Assembly: GCA_963805605.1 (NCBI GenBank)
Contig: CAWDUX010000002.1
Span: forward strand, 3,410,001-3,474,000
DNA: 64,000 nucleotides
DNA from: Actinocatenispora sp963805605
GTDB lineage: Bacteria > Actinomycetota > Actinomycetes > Mycobacteriales > Micromonosporaceae
Direction: 5' to 3'
Under the pieces are notes generated by a model. The model had not been told where the DNA came from. It saw only the letters and a program-made list of their open reading frames with translations, and did not search any database. The translations under genes and the position numbers were made by a program. Shown in pieces: positions 50,988 through 60,503 of the stretch (its first letter is position 1; each line of letters starts with the position of its first letter).

Positions 50988-53900
50988 TCACGACGGCTGG
51001 TCCAGCCAGGCGGTCTGGACCAGCCGTTTTCCGGTACGCCGCTGCACCAGCCAGCCCCGCCCGGCCGGCAACGTCTGCGGCCGTACGTCGCCGATCAGCA
51101 CACCCTCGTCGCGCGGGCAGGACAGTACGAGACCGGGCGAGGCGATCTGCCGCAGCCCGGCGATCGCCGGCTCGTACAGCGCCCGGCTCGCGCCGCCCGC
51201 CCGGTGCGCCAGGATCAGGTGCAGACCGATGTCGCGCGCCTGCGGCAGATATTCCAGCAGCGCCGACAGCGGGTTGACCGACCCGCCGGCCACTAGGTCG
51301 TAGTCGTCGACGACCACGAAGATCTCCGGACCGCGCCACCACCGGGTACGCAACTGCTCCGCGGTCATGTCCGCGGTCGGCAGCCGTTCGGCGAGCACCT
51401 CGACCACCCCGGCGACCAGCGGGACCGAGGTCTTCGCAGTCGCGCCGCTGCCCGCCGCATGACTGTCCGGGACCGCGCCGAGCAGACCGCGCCGGTAGTC
51501 CAGGCACAGGATGCGCGCCTGCTTCGGCGAATACCGGTCGGTGATGCCCCGCACGATGGTGCGCAGCACCGAGGTCTTACCGCTCTCCACGTCCCCGAAC
51601 AGCAGGAAGTGCGGCTCGGCCGCGAAGTCGAGGTAGACCGGACCGAGGTCGGTCTCGGCGAGCCCGACCGGTACGCCCCGCTGCTGCTGGTCGGCCGGTG
51701 CCGGCAGCCGGTCGTAGGTGACCAGCTCGGGCAGCAGCCGTACCGGCGGAGCGGCCGGCCCGCCCCAGGCGTCGCGTACGGCGGTGACCAGCTGCGCCGC
51801 ACCGTCCGCGGCCGTGTCCACATCGGAACTGTCGTCGAGGCGCGGCAGCGCGGCGATGAACTGCCGCCCCTCGTCGGTGATGCCGCGCCCCGGCGTGTCC
51901 TCCGGGATGTTGGCTGCCGGTCGGCGGCCGATCCCCGAGTCCGACGGGTCGCCGAGCCGCAGCTCCACCTTGGTGCCGAACAGGTCGCGGATGTTCATCC
52001 GCAGATCCATCCACCGGGTGGCGGCGGCGACCACGTGGATGCCGTAGCCGAGACCGCGGTTGGTCAGATCGGCGACCGCATCCGACAGGTCCTCGAACTC
52101 GTTGCGGAACACCAGCCAGTTGTCGATCACCAGGAACACGTCGCCGTAGGGATCTGTCTGGTGCTGGCCGCGCGCCCGGGCCCGGCGGTAGGTGTCCATG
52201 CCGTCCACCGACTGCGCGGCGAAGTACTGCTCGCGCTGGTCCAGCAGCGCGGTGAGCTCGGCGACGGTACGGCGCACCCGGTCGGTGTCGCGGCGGGTGG
52301 CCACCCCACCCACGTGCGGCAGGTCCCGCAGCGTGGTCAGGGTGCCGCCACCGAAGTCCAGGCAGTAGAACTGCACCTGCCGCGGGGTGTGGGTGAGCGC
52401 CAGACTGGTGATCAGGGTGCGCAGCAGGCTGCTCTTGCCGCTCTGTGGCCCACCGATCAGCGCGAGGTGCCCGCCGGAGCCGGACAGCTCCAGCGCCAAC
52501 GGGTCGCGCCGCTGTTCGAACGGCAGGTCCACCAGCCCGACCAGCGCGGTGAGCTTCCCGTCGAGCCGCTCGTCGGTGACGCCCAGACCCTTGCCCTGTA
52601 TGGCGGTCAGCGGCGGCAGCAGGTGGCTGAGCGCCGGTGGTTCGGCCAGCGGCGGCAACCATACCGGGTGCGCCGCCGGGCCTCGGCCCTCGATCCGCTC
52701 CACCAGCAGGTCCAGCAGGGTGTCGCCGAGTACGCCGTCCTCCTCGGGATCGACCGCGGGCTTCGCCGGCTCCGGCGGCGGGTCGACCCGACCGCTGGTG
52801 AAGTCCAGGGCGTAGCGGCTGCGGGTCTGTCCGGGCGCACTCTGCGGCCGTTCGGAACGGTGGTACACCCCCGAGACGTACGCGGCCTTGAACCGGACCA
52901 GGTCCTCGGTGCCGGCGCGCAGAAACCCGTGACCGGGGGAGCGGGGCAGCTCGTACGCGTCCGGGGCACCCAGCACGACGCGGCTCTCCATCGCCGAGAA
53001 GGTCCGCAGCCCGATCCGGTACGACAGGTGTGTCTCCAGCCCGCGTAGTCGTCCCTCGTCGAGTCGCTGCGAGGCCAGCAGCAGATGTACGCCCAGCGAC
53101 CGGCCCACCCGGCCGATCTGTACGAACATGTCGATGAACTCGGGTTTGGCGGTGAGCAGCTCGCTGAACTCGTCGCAGATGATCAGCAGGCTGGGCAGCG
53201 GGTCCAACGCCACGCCCGCCGCCCGTGCCTTCTCGTAGTCGCGCTGGGAGGCGTAGTTGCCGGCGGCGCGCAGCAGTTCCTGGCGGCGGACCAGTTCACC
53301 GCCGATCGCGTCGAGCATCCGGTCGACCAGGGGCAGTTCGTCGGACAGGTTGGTGATCACGGCGCTGGTGTGCGGCAGCCGGTCCATCGTGGTGAAGGTC
53401 GCGCCGCCCTTGAAGTCGACCAGGACGAAATTGAGCGTCTCCGAGCTGTGCGTCACGGCCAGCGACAGCACCAGGGTGCGCAGCAGCTCCGACTTGCCGG
53501 ATCCGGTGGCGCCGACGAGCAGGCCGTGCGGGCCCATACCGTCCTGCGCGGACTCCTTGATGTCCAACTCGACCGGGATGCCGTCGGGGCCGAGGCCGAG
53601 CGGCACCCTCAGCCGGTCCCGGTCGGGACGGGGCTGCCAGGTGCGGTTCACGTCCACCTGGAACGGGTCACCGAGGCCGAGCAGCTCCGCGAGCCCGAGT
53701 TCGGAGGTGAGCGGCTGGTCGCCGACGGTCCGGGCCGACGGCCGGGACGGGGCGAGCCGGCGGGCGACGACGGACGCCTCGACTGTGCTCAGCTGGTCCG
53801 GTACGCCCACGTGCTGGCGCTGCTCGGTGGTGGTCGACACCAGCCGGCCCTTGCCGTCCACGTCGAGCACCAGCGTGGCGCGGTCGATGGCGCGCGGCGG

Positions 53901-54944
53901 CGGGCTGGACAGGTCGAGCAGGGTGACGCCCTCGACACCACCTTCGGTCATCAGATGGTGCGAACCGGCAGTGGCCGCACCGTCCAGTACGACGACCAGG
54001 TGGGCTCCGTCGACCGGCGGCGCCACCGGGCTGAACCGGGGCCGCGAACCGATCAGCGTGTCGAGCGTCGACTCCAGCTCGACCACGGACGGCGCGACCA
54101 GGCGGGCCGGGCCGAGCGCGTCGACGTCGTCGGGATGCAGGTTGTGCGGCAGCCACTTGACCCAGTCCCACCCGGCCCCGTTGCCCGCGTCGGTGCACAC
54201 GGCGATCATCAGGTCGTCCGGCGAATGGAACACGGCCAGCTGCGCGAGCATCGCGCGCACCAGGCTGCGGGCACGGTCTCCGTCACCGCGCAGGTACACG
54301 CGGGAGAAGCCGCGCAGGGCCAACGCGACGGGCAGTTCCGGCACCACCGCGTAGCTGTCGATGAAGCGCCGCAGGGCCGCCGCGCAGGTCGGTTCGAGCT
54401 GTTCCAACGGGCCGCTGTCCGGGATCACCAGCGGGGTCGCCACGTCCTGCGGGCCGAGGCCGATGCGCACCACACCGAAGTCACCGTCGGATCCTCGCCG
54501 CTCCCACAGCCGGGGACTGGACGCAGTGGACCACAGCCGGTTCGGGTCCGGGTGCCGGTAGAACAGGGCGCTGCGCTGGTCGCCGATCGTCGCCCGGACC
54601 GCGCGGCGCTGCTCGGACAGGTGCCGCATGTACTCGCGGCGCAGGCCCTGCAGCTCGCGTTTGCCCGGCTGGCCGCCCTGGGTCAGTACCTGCGCGCCGA
54701 CCGTACCGAGCATCGAGGCGGCGAACATGCCGCCGGTGACGTAGGTCAGCACCCCGCCGCCGTTGCCGCCCATCATCAGCGCCATCGCGCCCGACCCGGC
54801 GATCATCGGCAGGATCGTCATGATCTGCGCCCAGCTGCGCCCGCCCGCGGCGGGCAGCACCGGTGGCGGCTGGAGTACCAGGTCACCGCTCGGCACCTTG
54901 GGTGGTTTGCGACGCGGTGCGCGCTGGACGATCTGCGTGGTCAC
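50988..54944 (-). CDS. eccC: Type VII secretion ATPase EccC (EccCa/EccCb in one chain)
   Basis: This 1318-residue FtsK/SpoIIIE-type motor recognises and drives substrates through the ESX pore. Near residues 35-80 are two membrane segments. Three ATPase domains follow, with Walker A motifs GATGSGKSELLRTL (about 475), GGPQSGKSSLLRTL (about 831) and GDVESGKTSVLRTI (about 1116). Only the first has a full Walker B (LLIICDEFSELL); the second and third are degenerate (VIDNW, VVDDYD), as usual in EccC. GTG 54944 is chosen over the longer frame because GGGAGG precedes it. It is divergent from eccD and leads the minus-strand operon. Confidence 0.93.
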   Translation of the reverse strand: MTTQIVQRAPRRKPPKVPSGDLVLQPPPVLPAAGGRSWAQIMTILPMIAGSGAMALMMGGNGGGVLTYVTGGMFAASMLGTVGAQVLTQGGQPGKRELQGLRREYMRHLSEQRRAVRATIGDQRSALFYRHPDPNRLWSTASSPRLWERRGSDGDFGVVRIGLGPQDVATPLVIPDSGPLEQLEPTCAAALRRFIDSYAVVPELPVALALRGFSRVYLRGDGDRARSLVRAMLAQLAVFHSPDDLMIAVCTDAGNGAGWDWVKWLPHNLHPDDVDALGPARLVAPSVVELESTLDTLIGSRPRFSPVAPPVDGAHLVVVLDGAATAGSHHLMTEGGVEGVTLLDLSSPPPRAIDRATLVLDVDGKGRLVSTTTEQRQHVGVPDQLSTVEASVVARRLAPSRPSARTVGDQPLTSELGLAELLGLGDPFQVDVNRTWQPRPDRDRLRVPLGLGPDGIPVELDIKESAQDGMGPHGLLVGATGSGKSELLRTLVLSLAVTHSSETLNFVLVDFKGGATFTTMDRLPHTSAVITNLSDELPLVDRMLDAIGGELVRRQELLRAAGNYASQRDYEKARAAGVALDPLPSLLIICDEFSELLTAKPEFIDMFVQIGRVGRSLGVHLLLASQRLDEGRLRGLETHLSYRIGLRTFSAMESRVVLGAPDAYELPRSPGHGFLRAGTEDLVRFKAAYVSGVYHRSERPQSAPGQTRSRYALDFTSGRVDPPPEPAKPAVDPEEDGVLGDTLLDLLVERIEGRGPAAHPVWLPPLAEPPALSHLLPPLTAIQGKGLGVTDERLDGKLTALVGLVDLPFEQRRDPLALELSGSGGHLALIGGPQSGKSSLLRTLITSLALTHTPRQVQFYCLDFGGGTLTTLRDLPHVGGVATRRDTDRVRRTVAELTALLDQREQYFAAQSVDGMDTYRRARARGQHQTDPYGDVFLVIDNWLVFRNEFEDLSDAVADLTNRGLGYGIHVVAAATRWMDLRMNIRDLFGTKVELRLGDPSDSGIGRRPAANIPEDTPGRGITDEGRQFIAALPRLDDSSDVDTAADGAAQLVTAVRDAWGGPAAPPVRLLPELVTYDRLPAPADQQQRGVPVGLAETDLGPVYLDFAAEPHFLLFGDVESGKTSVLRTIVRGITDRYSPKQARILCLDYRRGLLGAVPDSHAAGSGATAKTSVPLVAGVVEVLAERLPTADMTAEQLRTRWWRGPEIFVVVDDYDLVAGGSVNPLSALLEYLPQARDIGLHLILAHRAGGASRALYEPAIAGLRQIASPGLVLSCPRDEGVLIGDVRPQTLPAGRGWLVQRRTGKRLVQTAWLDQPS

Positions 54945-55107
54945 CGCGTGGTCCTCCCGATGCCGGTTGCGATCCGGTTGGCGACTGTATCCGACCACCG
55001 CACCCCATCGGCAACGGTCTACGACTGTATGAGCATGATTCTGCTACCGTGCGCTGCTGCGGACCCGGTCGGCCGGCTCGGGTGCCAGGACATGAAGGGG
55101 TACACGG
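54945..55107. promoter_or_regulatory. Divergent promoter region of the T7SS locus
   Basis: The 163-bp gap between the divergent starts of eccC and eccD must carry both operon promoters. No clear operator palindrome is seen by eye. Confidence 0.5.
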
Positions 55108-56505
55108 GTGTCGATGCAGAGCGGCGGCGCGGGACTGGCGAAGGTGACGGTGGTGGCACCGACCCGCCGGATGGATGTCGCGGTACCGGCGTACCTGCCG
55201 GTCGCCGAGCTGCTCCCGGACCTGCTCGACCGGGCCGGGGAGCATCTCGCGGAGGACGGTGAGCAGCACGGCGGCTGGGTGTTGCGTCGGGCCGACGGTG
55301 GTGAACTGGACGTGACCCGGCCGCTGGTCGCGCAGTCGGTACGCGACGGCGAAGTGCTGCACATGTCGCCGGCCCGGCACGAGTGGCCGGAACTGGAGTA
55401 CGACGACGTGTTCGAGGCCGTGGCCGCGGGCAGCCGCCGCCACGGCCGGTCCTGGAGTTCCCTGGCCACCCGGGTGTTCGCGTTGTCGGTGGCCGGCGCC
55501 GTCGCGCTGGCCGGGCTGGCGATGCTGACCACCGTCGGGCCGCCCTGGTCAGGCCCCGGGATCGGTGGTCTCGGCGTGGGCGTGGTACTGCTGGCCGGCG
55601 GGATCGCACTGTCCCGGGCGTTCGGTGACCCGGTGTCCGGTGCGGTGGTGGCCGGCCTGGGACTGCTCTACGCCTTCGTCGGCGGCTGCCTGCTGACCGG
55701 ACCCGGGTACGCCCCGCTCGCCGGGTTCGGTGGGGCGCAGGTGCTGCTCGGTGCAGTGTGGCTGCTGCTGTTCGGCATCGTCGGGTACGTCGCGGTCGGC
55801 GCGTACGCCCGGCTGTTCGCCGCCGGGATCTTCACCGGACTGTTCGGTGCCATCGGAGCCGTCTTCAGCCTGCTGTCGATGTCGGTGGCGTCCTCCGCGG
55901 CCCTGATCCTGAGCGTCGTGGTCACCATCTTCGGTGGTTTTCCGTTGCTGGCATTGCGTTTCGGCAAGCTGCCGGTACCGGTCGTGCCGCAGACCCCCGA
56001 CGACATCCGGCGCGCGGCGAAGGCACCGGCCAGCGCGGAGGTACTCGACGCCGTCTCCCGCTCCGACGAGGTACTCACCGGCCTGCTGCTGGGTGCCGCG
56101 TCGATCTGCGCCGCCGCCGCGGTGCCGCTGCTGGCCGACGGCGGTGGATTCGGCGCCGGACTGGCCGCCACGATCGGCGCCGTGCTGCTGCTGCGTGCCC
56201 GGCTCTTTCCCACCGTGCGGCACCGGATCCCGCTGCTGTGCGTGGGTCTGGCGATGGTACTCGGACCGATGGTGGCGGGCATCCTGCTGCTGCCCGGCGG
56301 GGCGCGGACCGCGGTGGCCCTGGCGGCCGTACTGGTCCTGGTCGGCCTCGCCGTCTCGGCCGGTGTGGTCTACAGCCAGACCCGCCCCACCCCGTACCTG
56401 GGCCGGGTCGCCGACATCCTCGACACGTTGCTGATCGTCGCCGTACTACCGCAGGCGGCGGCAGTCATGGGCCTGTACGGATTCGCCCGCGGTCTGGCCG
56501 GATGA
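55108..56505 (+). CDS. eccD: Type VII secretion integral membrane protein EccD
   Basis: This 465-residue protein has an N-terminal ubiquitin-like domain (KVTVVAPTRRMDVAVPAYLP, VLRRADGGELDVTRPLVAQS). About eleven membrane helices from residue 120 onward form the dimeric membrane barrel of the ESX complex. A cytosolic loop (VVPQTPDDIRRAAKAPASAE) precedes the second half. The start is GTG 55108, or ATG 55114. It leads the plus-strand operon eccD-eccB-eccE-59205-mycP. Confidence 0.9.
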   Translation: MSMQSGGAGLAKVTVVAPTRRMDVAVPAYLPVAELLPDLLDRAGEHLAEDGEQHGGWVLRRADGGELDVTRPLVAQSVRDGEVLHMSPARHEWPELEYDDVFEAVAAGSRRHGRSWSSLATRVFALSVAGAVALAGLAMLTTVGPPWSGPGIGGLGVGVVLLAGGIALSRAFGDPVSGAVVAGLGLLYAFVGGCLLTGPGYAPLAGFGGAQVLLGAVWLLLFGIVGYVAVGAYARLFAAGIFTGLFGAIGAVFSLLSMSVASSAALILSVVVTIFGGFPLLALRFGKLPVPVVPQTPDDIRRAAKAPASAEVLDAVSRSDEVLTGLLLGAASICAAAAVPLLADGGGFGAGLAATIGAVLLLRARLFPTVRHRIPLLCVGLAMVLGPMVAGILLLPGGARTAVALAAVLVLVGLAVSAGVVYSQTRPTPYLGRVADILDTLLIVAVLPQAAAVMGLYGFARGLAG

Positions 56506-56518
56506 AGGGGCGCTGCTG

Positions 56519-57958
56519 ATGGCTTCGCGACGCGACCAACTGCACTCGTACCAGTTCAGCGTCCAGCGGCTGGTCTCCGCGCTGGTGATGCGGGACCCGT
56601 ACGCCGAGGCGTCCCCGTTCCGGCGGGTGGCGGGCTCGGCGTTCGGCGGGATCATGATAACCCTGCTGGTGATCTCCGGGTTCGGTATCTACGGGCTGTT
56701 CCGGCCGGGCGGCAACCAGAGCTGGCAGCATGAGAACACCGTGGTGGTGGAGGAGGAGTCCGGCGCGGTCTACGTGTACCGCCAGCACCTGCTCTACCCG
56801 GCGGTCAACCTCACCTCGGCGCTGCTGATCGCCGGTGGCACCGGGTCCGACACGGTCGCGACCGTGTCGCGCGGCTCGCTCGCGCACACACCGCGGGGCA
56901 ACACGTTGGGCATTCCCAACGCCCCCGCCTCACTGCCGGACGCGTCGGACGTCGTCGGCGCACCGTGGACGCTGTGCTCCCAACTCCATCGCAACGCGGC
57001 CGGCTACCAGGAGAACCGTACGGTGCTGGTGGTGGGCCGCAAACCGGCCGGCGGTCGTACGTTGGTCGGTGATTCCGGTCTGCTGGTGAAGGACGCGAAG
57101 TCCGGCGTCCCCTACCTGATCTGGCATCAGCACCGGTACGCCATCGACAAGCCGGACACGGTGCTGCCCGCACTGGGGTGGAAACTGAAGAACAAGCTCA
57201 CGGTGGGCCCGGCCTGGTTGACCGCGCTGCCGGCCGGCGGCAACATCGGGCCGATCCCGGTGGGTTCCCGGGGCCGGACCTCCACGGCGGTACGCGACGC
57301 GCTGATCGGCGAGGTCTACCAGGTGCACGCCGCCGGTTCGACCCAGTACTACGTGGCCGAAGCCGATGCGCTCGCACCGATCACCGCCCTGCAGGCGGCG
57401 ATCCTGCTGGGCGACCCGGACACCAACAGCGCCTACCGGAATGCCGACCCGACCGCGGTGGACCTCGCCCCTTCCGTGGCCAACGCGGCGCACCAGGACC
57501 AGTCGCTACTGGCCGGCGGCGCCACCGCACCGCCACGGAGCCCACCGCACCACCTGGTCGACCCGGGAACCGACGCCGCCGTGTGCGCCGCGTACCGGGC
57601 GGCGAAGGGTCCGCCGCAGGTGCTCTACGACGCCACGGTTCCCGTTCCAGACAACGGATCGAACACCCGCCGTAGAACCGAGGACGGCACCGCGCTGGCG
57701 GACCGGGTGGTGGTGCCACCAGGCCACCTGGCCATCGTCGAGGCGGTAGCGGGGCCCCGCGCCCACGACGGCGGCCTGAACCTGGTCACCGACCTCGGCT
57801 ACCGCTATCCGGTTCCCAGCCGCGACGTGCTCTCCGCGTTGGGCTACCCGAAGGCCGAAGTGCTGACCCTGCCGGGCAGCCTGGTCGCCCGGATACCGGC
57901 GGGCCCGGCGCTGGATCCGGCGGCGGCCAGGAAACCGGTCCAGGTAGGTGACCGGTGA
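56519..57958 (+). CDS. eccB: Type VII secretion protein EccB
   Basis: This 479-residue protein starts MASRRDQLHSYQFSVQRLVS, the EccB family signature, with ALVMRDPYAEASPFRR next. One membrane helix (GIMITLLVISGFGIYGLF, residues about 45-64) and the extracytoplasmic R-repeat domain follow (VYRQHLLYPAVNLTSALLIA, then CSQLHRNAAGYQENRTVLVV). EccB links the membrane complex to the periplasmic side. A 13-bp gap follows eccD, and the stop overlaps eccE. Confidence 0.92.
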   Translation: MASRRDQLHSYQFSVQRLVSALVMRDPYAEASPFRRVAGSAFGGIMITLLVISGFGIYGLFRPGGNQSWQHENTVVVEEESGAVYVYRQHLLYPAVNLTSALLIAGGTGSDTVATVSRGSLAHTPRGNTLGIPNAPASLPDASDVVGAPWTLCSQLHRNAAGYQENRTVLVVGRKPAGGRTLVGDSGLLVKDAKSGVPYLIWHQHRYAIDKPDTVLPALGWKLKNKLTVGPAWLTALPAGGNIGPIPVGSRGRTSTAVRDALIGEVYQVHAAGSTQYYVAEADALAPITALQAAILLGDPDTNSAYRNADPTAVDLAPSVANAAHQDQSLLAGGATAPPRSPPHHLVDPGTDAAVCAAYRAAKGPPQVLYDATVPVPDNGSNTRRRTEDGTALADRVVVPPGHLAIVEAVAGPRAHDGGLNLVTDLGYRYPVPSRDVLSALGYPKAEVLTLPGSLVARIPAGPALDPAAARKPVQVGDR

Positions 57959-59208
57959 ACCCGCAGCAGGTTCTTCCGGCAGTGGCCGGCCGGCAGCCCG
58001 CCGTCGGTCCGTCGCAGCAGCGGGTCAGCATGGTGCCGCGGCGCGCACCACACGGCCGGCCGGGTATCGCGCCGGCCACCCAGATCGTGCTGGCCGAAGC
58101 CGCTCTGTTCGGTGTCGTCGCGGTGATCGGCCGGCCCGCTTGGGCGCTCCTGGTCGTCGCGGCGGTCGCGCTCGCGGTGCTGGTACTGGTCCTCGGCCGC
58201 AGCGGCGGGCACTGGTGGGTCGACCTGGTGACGCTGCGCTGGAGTTACCGTCGGCGCCGCTTGTCCCGTCGCCCGGACAGCGGAGAGCCGCGACTCGCGG
58301 CGCTGGGCGCGCTCGCCCCCGGCCTGACCGTCACCACGGTCGAGCATCACGGGCGCAGCATCGGCATCGCGCACGACGACGCGGGCTGGTTCGCCGGCAT
58401 CGCGCTGCCCCCGATGGCCGGGGTACGCGGCGACGCCCGGCCCGCGCTCCGGCTGGGTACGCTGCTGCCCCGGCTCGCCGACAGCGCCGCCTCGCTGTCC
58501 GCGGTGCAGATCGTCATCCACACCGTGCCGGCCCTGGGACGCGGCCTGTCGGAGGACGGACAACCCGCCACGGCCTCGTACGCCGCGCTGGCCGCGGGGC
58601 TGCCGGGCCTGCCCGCGGTGGAACGCACCAGCTGGATCGTCGTACGCATCGACCCGCAGACCGCCGCGGACATCCTCACCGGCCGCGCCGACCTCGACGC
58701 ACTGCACCGGACGCTGAGCACTGCGGTCACCCGGATCGGGCGTACCGCGGAACGGGCCGGGCTCTCCCATCAGATCCTCGACGGCGGCGGCCTGCTCACC
58801 GCGATCCTGCGGTCCTGGGGGACCGACCCCACGGCGCCGTCGGACCCGACGGCCACGGTGGCGCGGGAGCAGTGGAACTCCTGCCAGGTCGGCGGGCTGG
58901 CACACGCCTGCTTCTGGGTACGTGACCTGCCCGCTACCGCGAACCTGGGGTTGCTGATCGACGCGTGCGCCGGCACCCCCGCCGCGCTCACCAGCGTGTC
59001 GCTCGGTACCGAACCGGTGCCCGGTGACCAGGACGAGCTGCGGCTGCGGTTGCTGGTCCGGGTGGCGGTGGAGCCGGCCGCACTGTCCCGCACCTGCCAG
59101 ATCCTCACGGCCACGGCCGGCAACCACGGCGCGCGGCTGACCAGGCTCGACGGTGAGCAGGGCCCCGCCATCTACGCCACGGCCCCGACAGGAGGGCTGA
59201 CCCTGTGA
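57955..59208 (+). CDS. eccE: Type VII secretion protein EccE
   Basis: This 417-residue protein has a basic, disordered N-terminus, two membrane helices (TQIVLAEAALFGVVAVIG and ALLVVAAVALAVLVLVLG, residues about 43-80), then a cytosolic domain with WVDLVTLRWSYRRRRLSRRP, GHDDAGWFAGIALPP-like text and HACFWVRDLPATANLGLLID. Position and layout fit the peripheral EccE subunit. The GTG start overlaps the eccB stop (GTGA), and its own stop overlaps the next gene. Confidence 0.82.
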   Translation: MNPQQVLPAVAGRQPAVGPSQQRVSMVPRRAPHGRPGIAPATQIVLAEAALFGVVAVIGRPAWALLVVAAVALAVLVLVLGRSGGHWWVDLVTLRWSYRRRRLSRRPDSGEPRLAALGALAPGLTVTTVEHHGRSIGIAHDDAGWFAGIALPPMAGVRGDARPALRLGTLLPRLADSAASLSAVQIVIHTVPALGRGLSEDGQPATASYAALAAGLPGLPAVERTSWIVVRIDPQTAADILTGRADLDALHRTLSTAVTRIGRTAERAGLSHQILDGGGLLTAILRSWGTDPTAPSDPTATVAREQWNSCQVGGLAHACFWVRDLPATANLGLLIDACAGTPAALTSVSLGTEPVPGDQDELRLRLLVRVAVEPAALSRTCQILTATAGNHGARLTRLDGEQGPAIYATAPTGGLTL

Positions 59209-60503
59209 GCGCACCCCGACCCGGTGTGCCGGACGATGCCCCCGCGGGCAGGGAGCAGTTCGACGCCGCACCCCGCCACTCCTCCGCACCCCGCCCCCAG
59301 CAGTACCCGCCGAGCGTGGGGCAGACCCCACCACCGGCTGGGCGGCCGCCCACAGGCGGGGTTCCGGCCGCCCCGGGGCAGCCGGGACCACCGCCGTCTC
59401 CGTTCGGGCAGGCGCCGCCTCCCGGTGGGTGGTCGGCGTCGGCACCTCCCGTACCGGGCGGCCCGCAGCCGGTACTCGGCTATCCGCCGCCCCGGGGAAT
59501 CGCACGGGTCTCGCCGCCCGCCGCGGCCGTGCCGGTCTCCGCTCCGCCGGTGTCGTCGGTACCGGTGTCCGGGACGCCGGTGTCCGGGACCCCGAGCATC
59601 GGCGGTCGGCCGACAGCCCCGCCCGTCGTGCCGCCGGTGTCAGGATCCGCGGGCATGCCACCGCCGGCCATCGGCATGCCGCCGTCGACCCTGCCCGTCT
59701 CCGCCGGCACACCGGGCCCGGTCGCTCAGGTACCGGCTCTCGTCGTGCCGGCACCCTCGCTGCGCGGGGAGGCGCAGTCCGTCGAACTGGTACGGCCGGA
59801 CACCGCGCCCGCGCCGCGGGCACGCCGGACCCGGCTACGGCTACGTACCGGTGCGCACCAGGCCCGGCGGGTCGCGCTCGACGACGTGGAGATCGGCAAC
59901 CCGGCCACCGGACTGCTGCTCGGACACGACCGGGAACGACTGCCGGTGACCGTACGGCTCTTCCGGGAGGAAGCCACCCGCGTCGCGCTCGTCGGTGGGC
60001 TCTGGGCGGCGCGCATGCTCGCCTTCCGGGCGCTGTGCCTGGGATCCAGGATCGTCGTGTTCACCAGTACGCCCGGCTTCTGGCAGGGATTCGGTCGCTG
60101 GGCCACCGGTCGCGACGACCGGGTCGCGGTCATGGGCCGTGAGCAGCCCGTCGCGGTGACGGCCAGCGCCGGACAGCCGACCCTGCTGATCTACGACGTC
60201 GGGCTGTCCGGTCCGGTCGCCGCGCCGGTCGGACCGTGGCAGGCGCAGGTCACGGTGCTGCGGCAGCTCACCGCGTACGGGTTCCCGGTGCTGCAGGCCG
60301 CCAACCTGGTGATGATGCAACGCCTCACCCCAGCGGAGAGCACCCCGGCGGCGTCCCTGCTGCGGCTGACCGGCCAGACGCTGTCCCTGCTCCAGCAGTT
60401 GCAGCCGGACATGCTCGCGCTGCTGGGCGGTGGCGCCGACCGGTATCTGTGGCTCGCTCCCACCGGGGTCGAACGCCAGCATCTCGGGGCGCCGAGCCGA
60501 TGA
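59205..60503 (+). CDS. Proline-rich cytosolic protein of the T7SS operon
   Basis: This 432-residue protein has an N-terminal half that is Pro/Gly/Val-rich and disordered, including near-repeats of PVSGTP. A compact C-terminal domain from residue about 205 shows RRVALDDVEIGNPATGLLLG, EEATRVALVGGLWAARMLAF and LLIYDVGLSGPVAAPVGPWQ. No membrane segment. I do not recognise the family. Translational coupling on both sides (GTGA, ATGA) shows it is a core component of this operon, perhaps a cytosolic adaptor (inference). Confidence 0.6.
   Translation: MSAPRPGVPDDAPAGREQFDAAPRHSSAPRPQQYPPSVGQTPPPAGRPPTGGVPAAPGQPGPPPSPFGQAPPPGGWSASAPPVPGGPQPVLGYPPPRGIARVSPPAAAVPVSAPPVSSVPVSGTPVSGTPSIGGRPTAPPVVPPVSGSAGMPPPAIGMPPSTLPVSAGTPGPVAQVPALVVPAPSLRGEAQSVELVRPDTAPAPRARRTRLRLRTGAHQARRVALDDVEIGNPATGLLLGHDRERLPVTVRLFREEATRVALVGGLWAARMLAFRALCLGSRIVVFTSTPGFWQGFGRWATGRDDRVAVMGREQPVAVTASAGQPTLLIYDVGLSGPVAAPVGPWQAQVTVLRQLTAYGFPVLQAANLVMMQRLTPAESTPAASLLRLTGQTLSLLQQLQPDMLALLGGGADRYLWLAPTGVERQHLGAPSR

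Noticed and set aside
53085..55262. 725-codon frame antisense to eccC and running into eccD
   Set aside because: It crosses the divergent promoter region and encodes low-complexity sequence, while EccC on the other strand is complete.
57844..59823. 659-codon frame antisense to eccE and the proline-rich gene
   Set aside because: No motif, no start signal, and it opposes two coupled genes with clear T7SS context.
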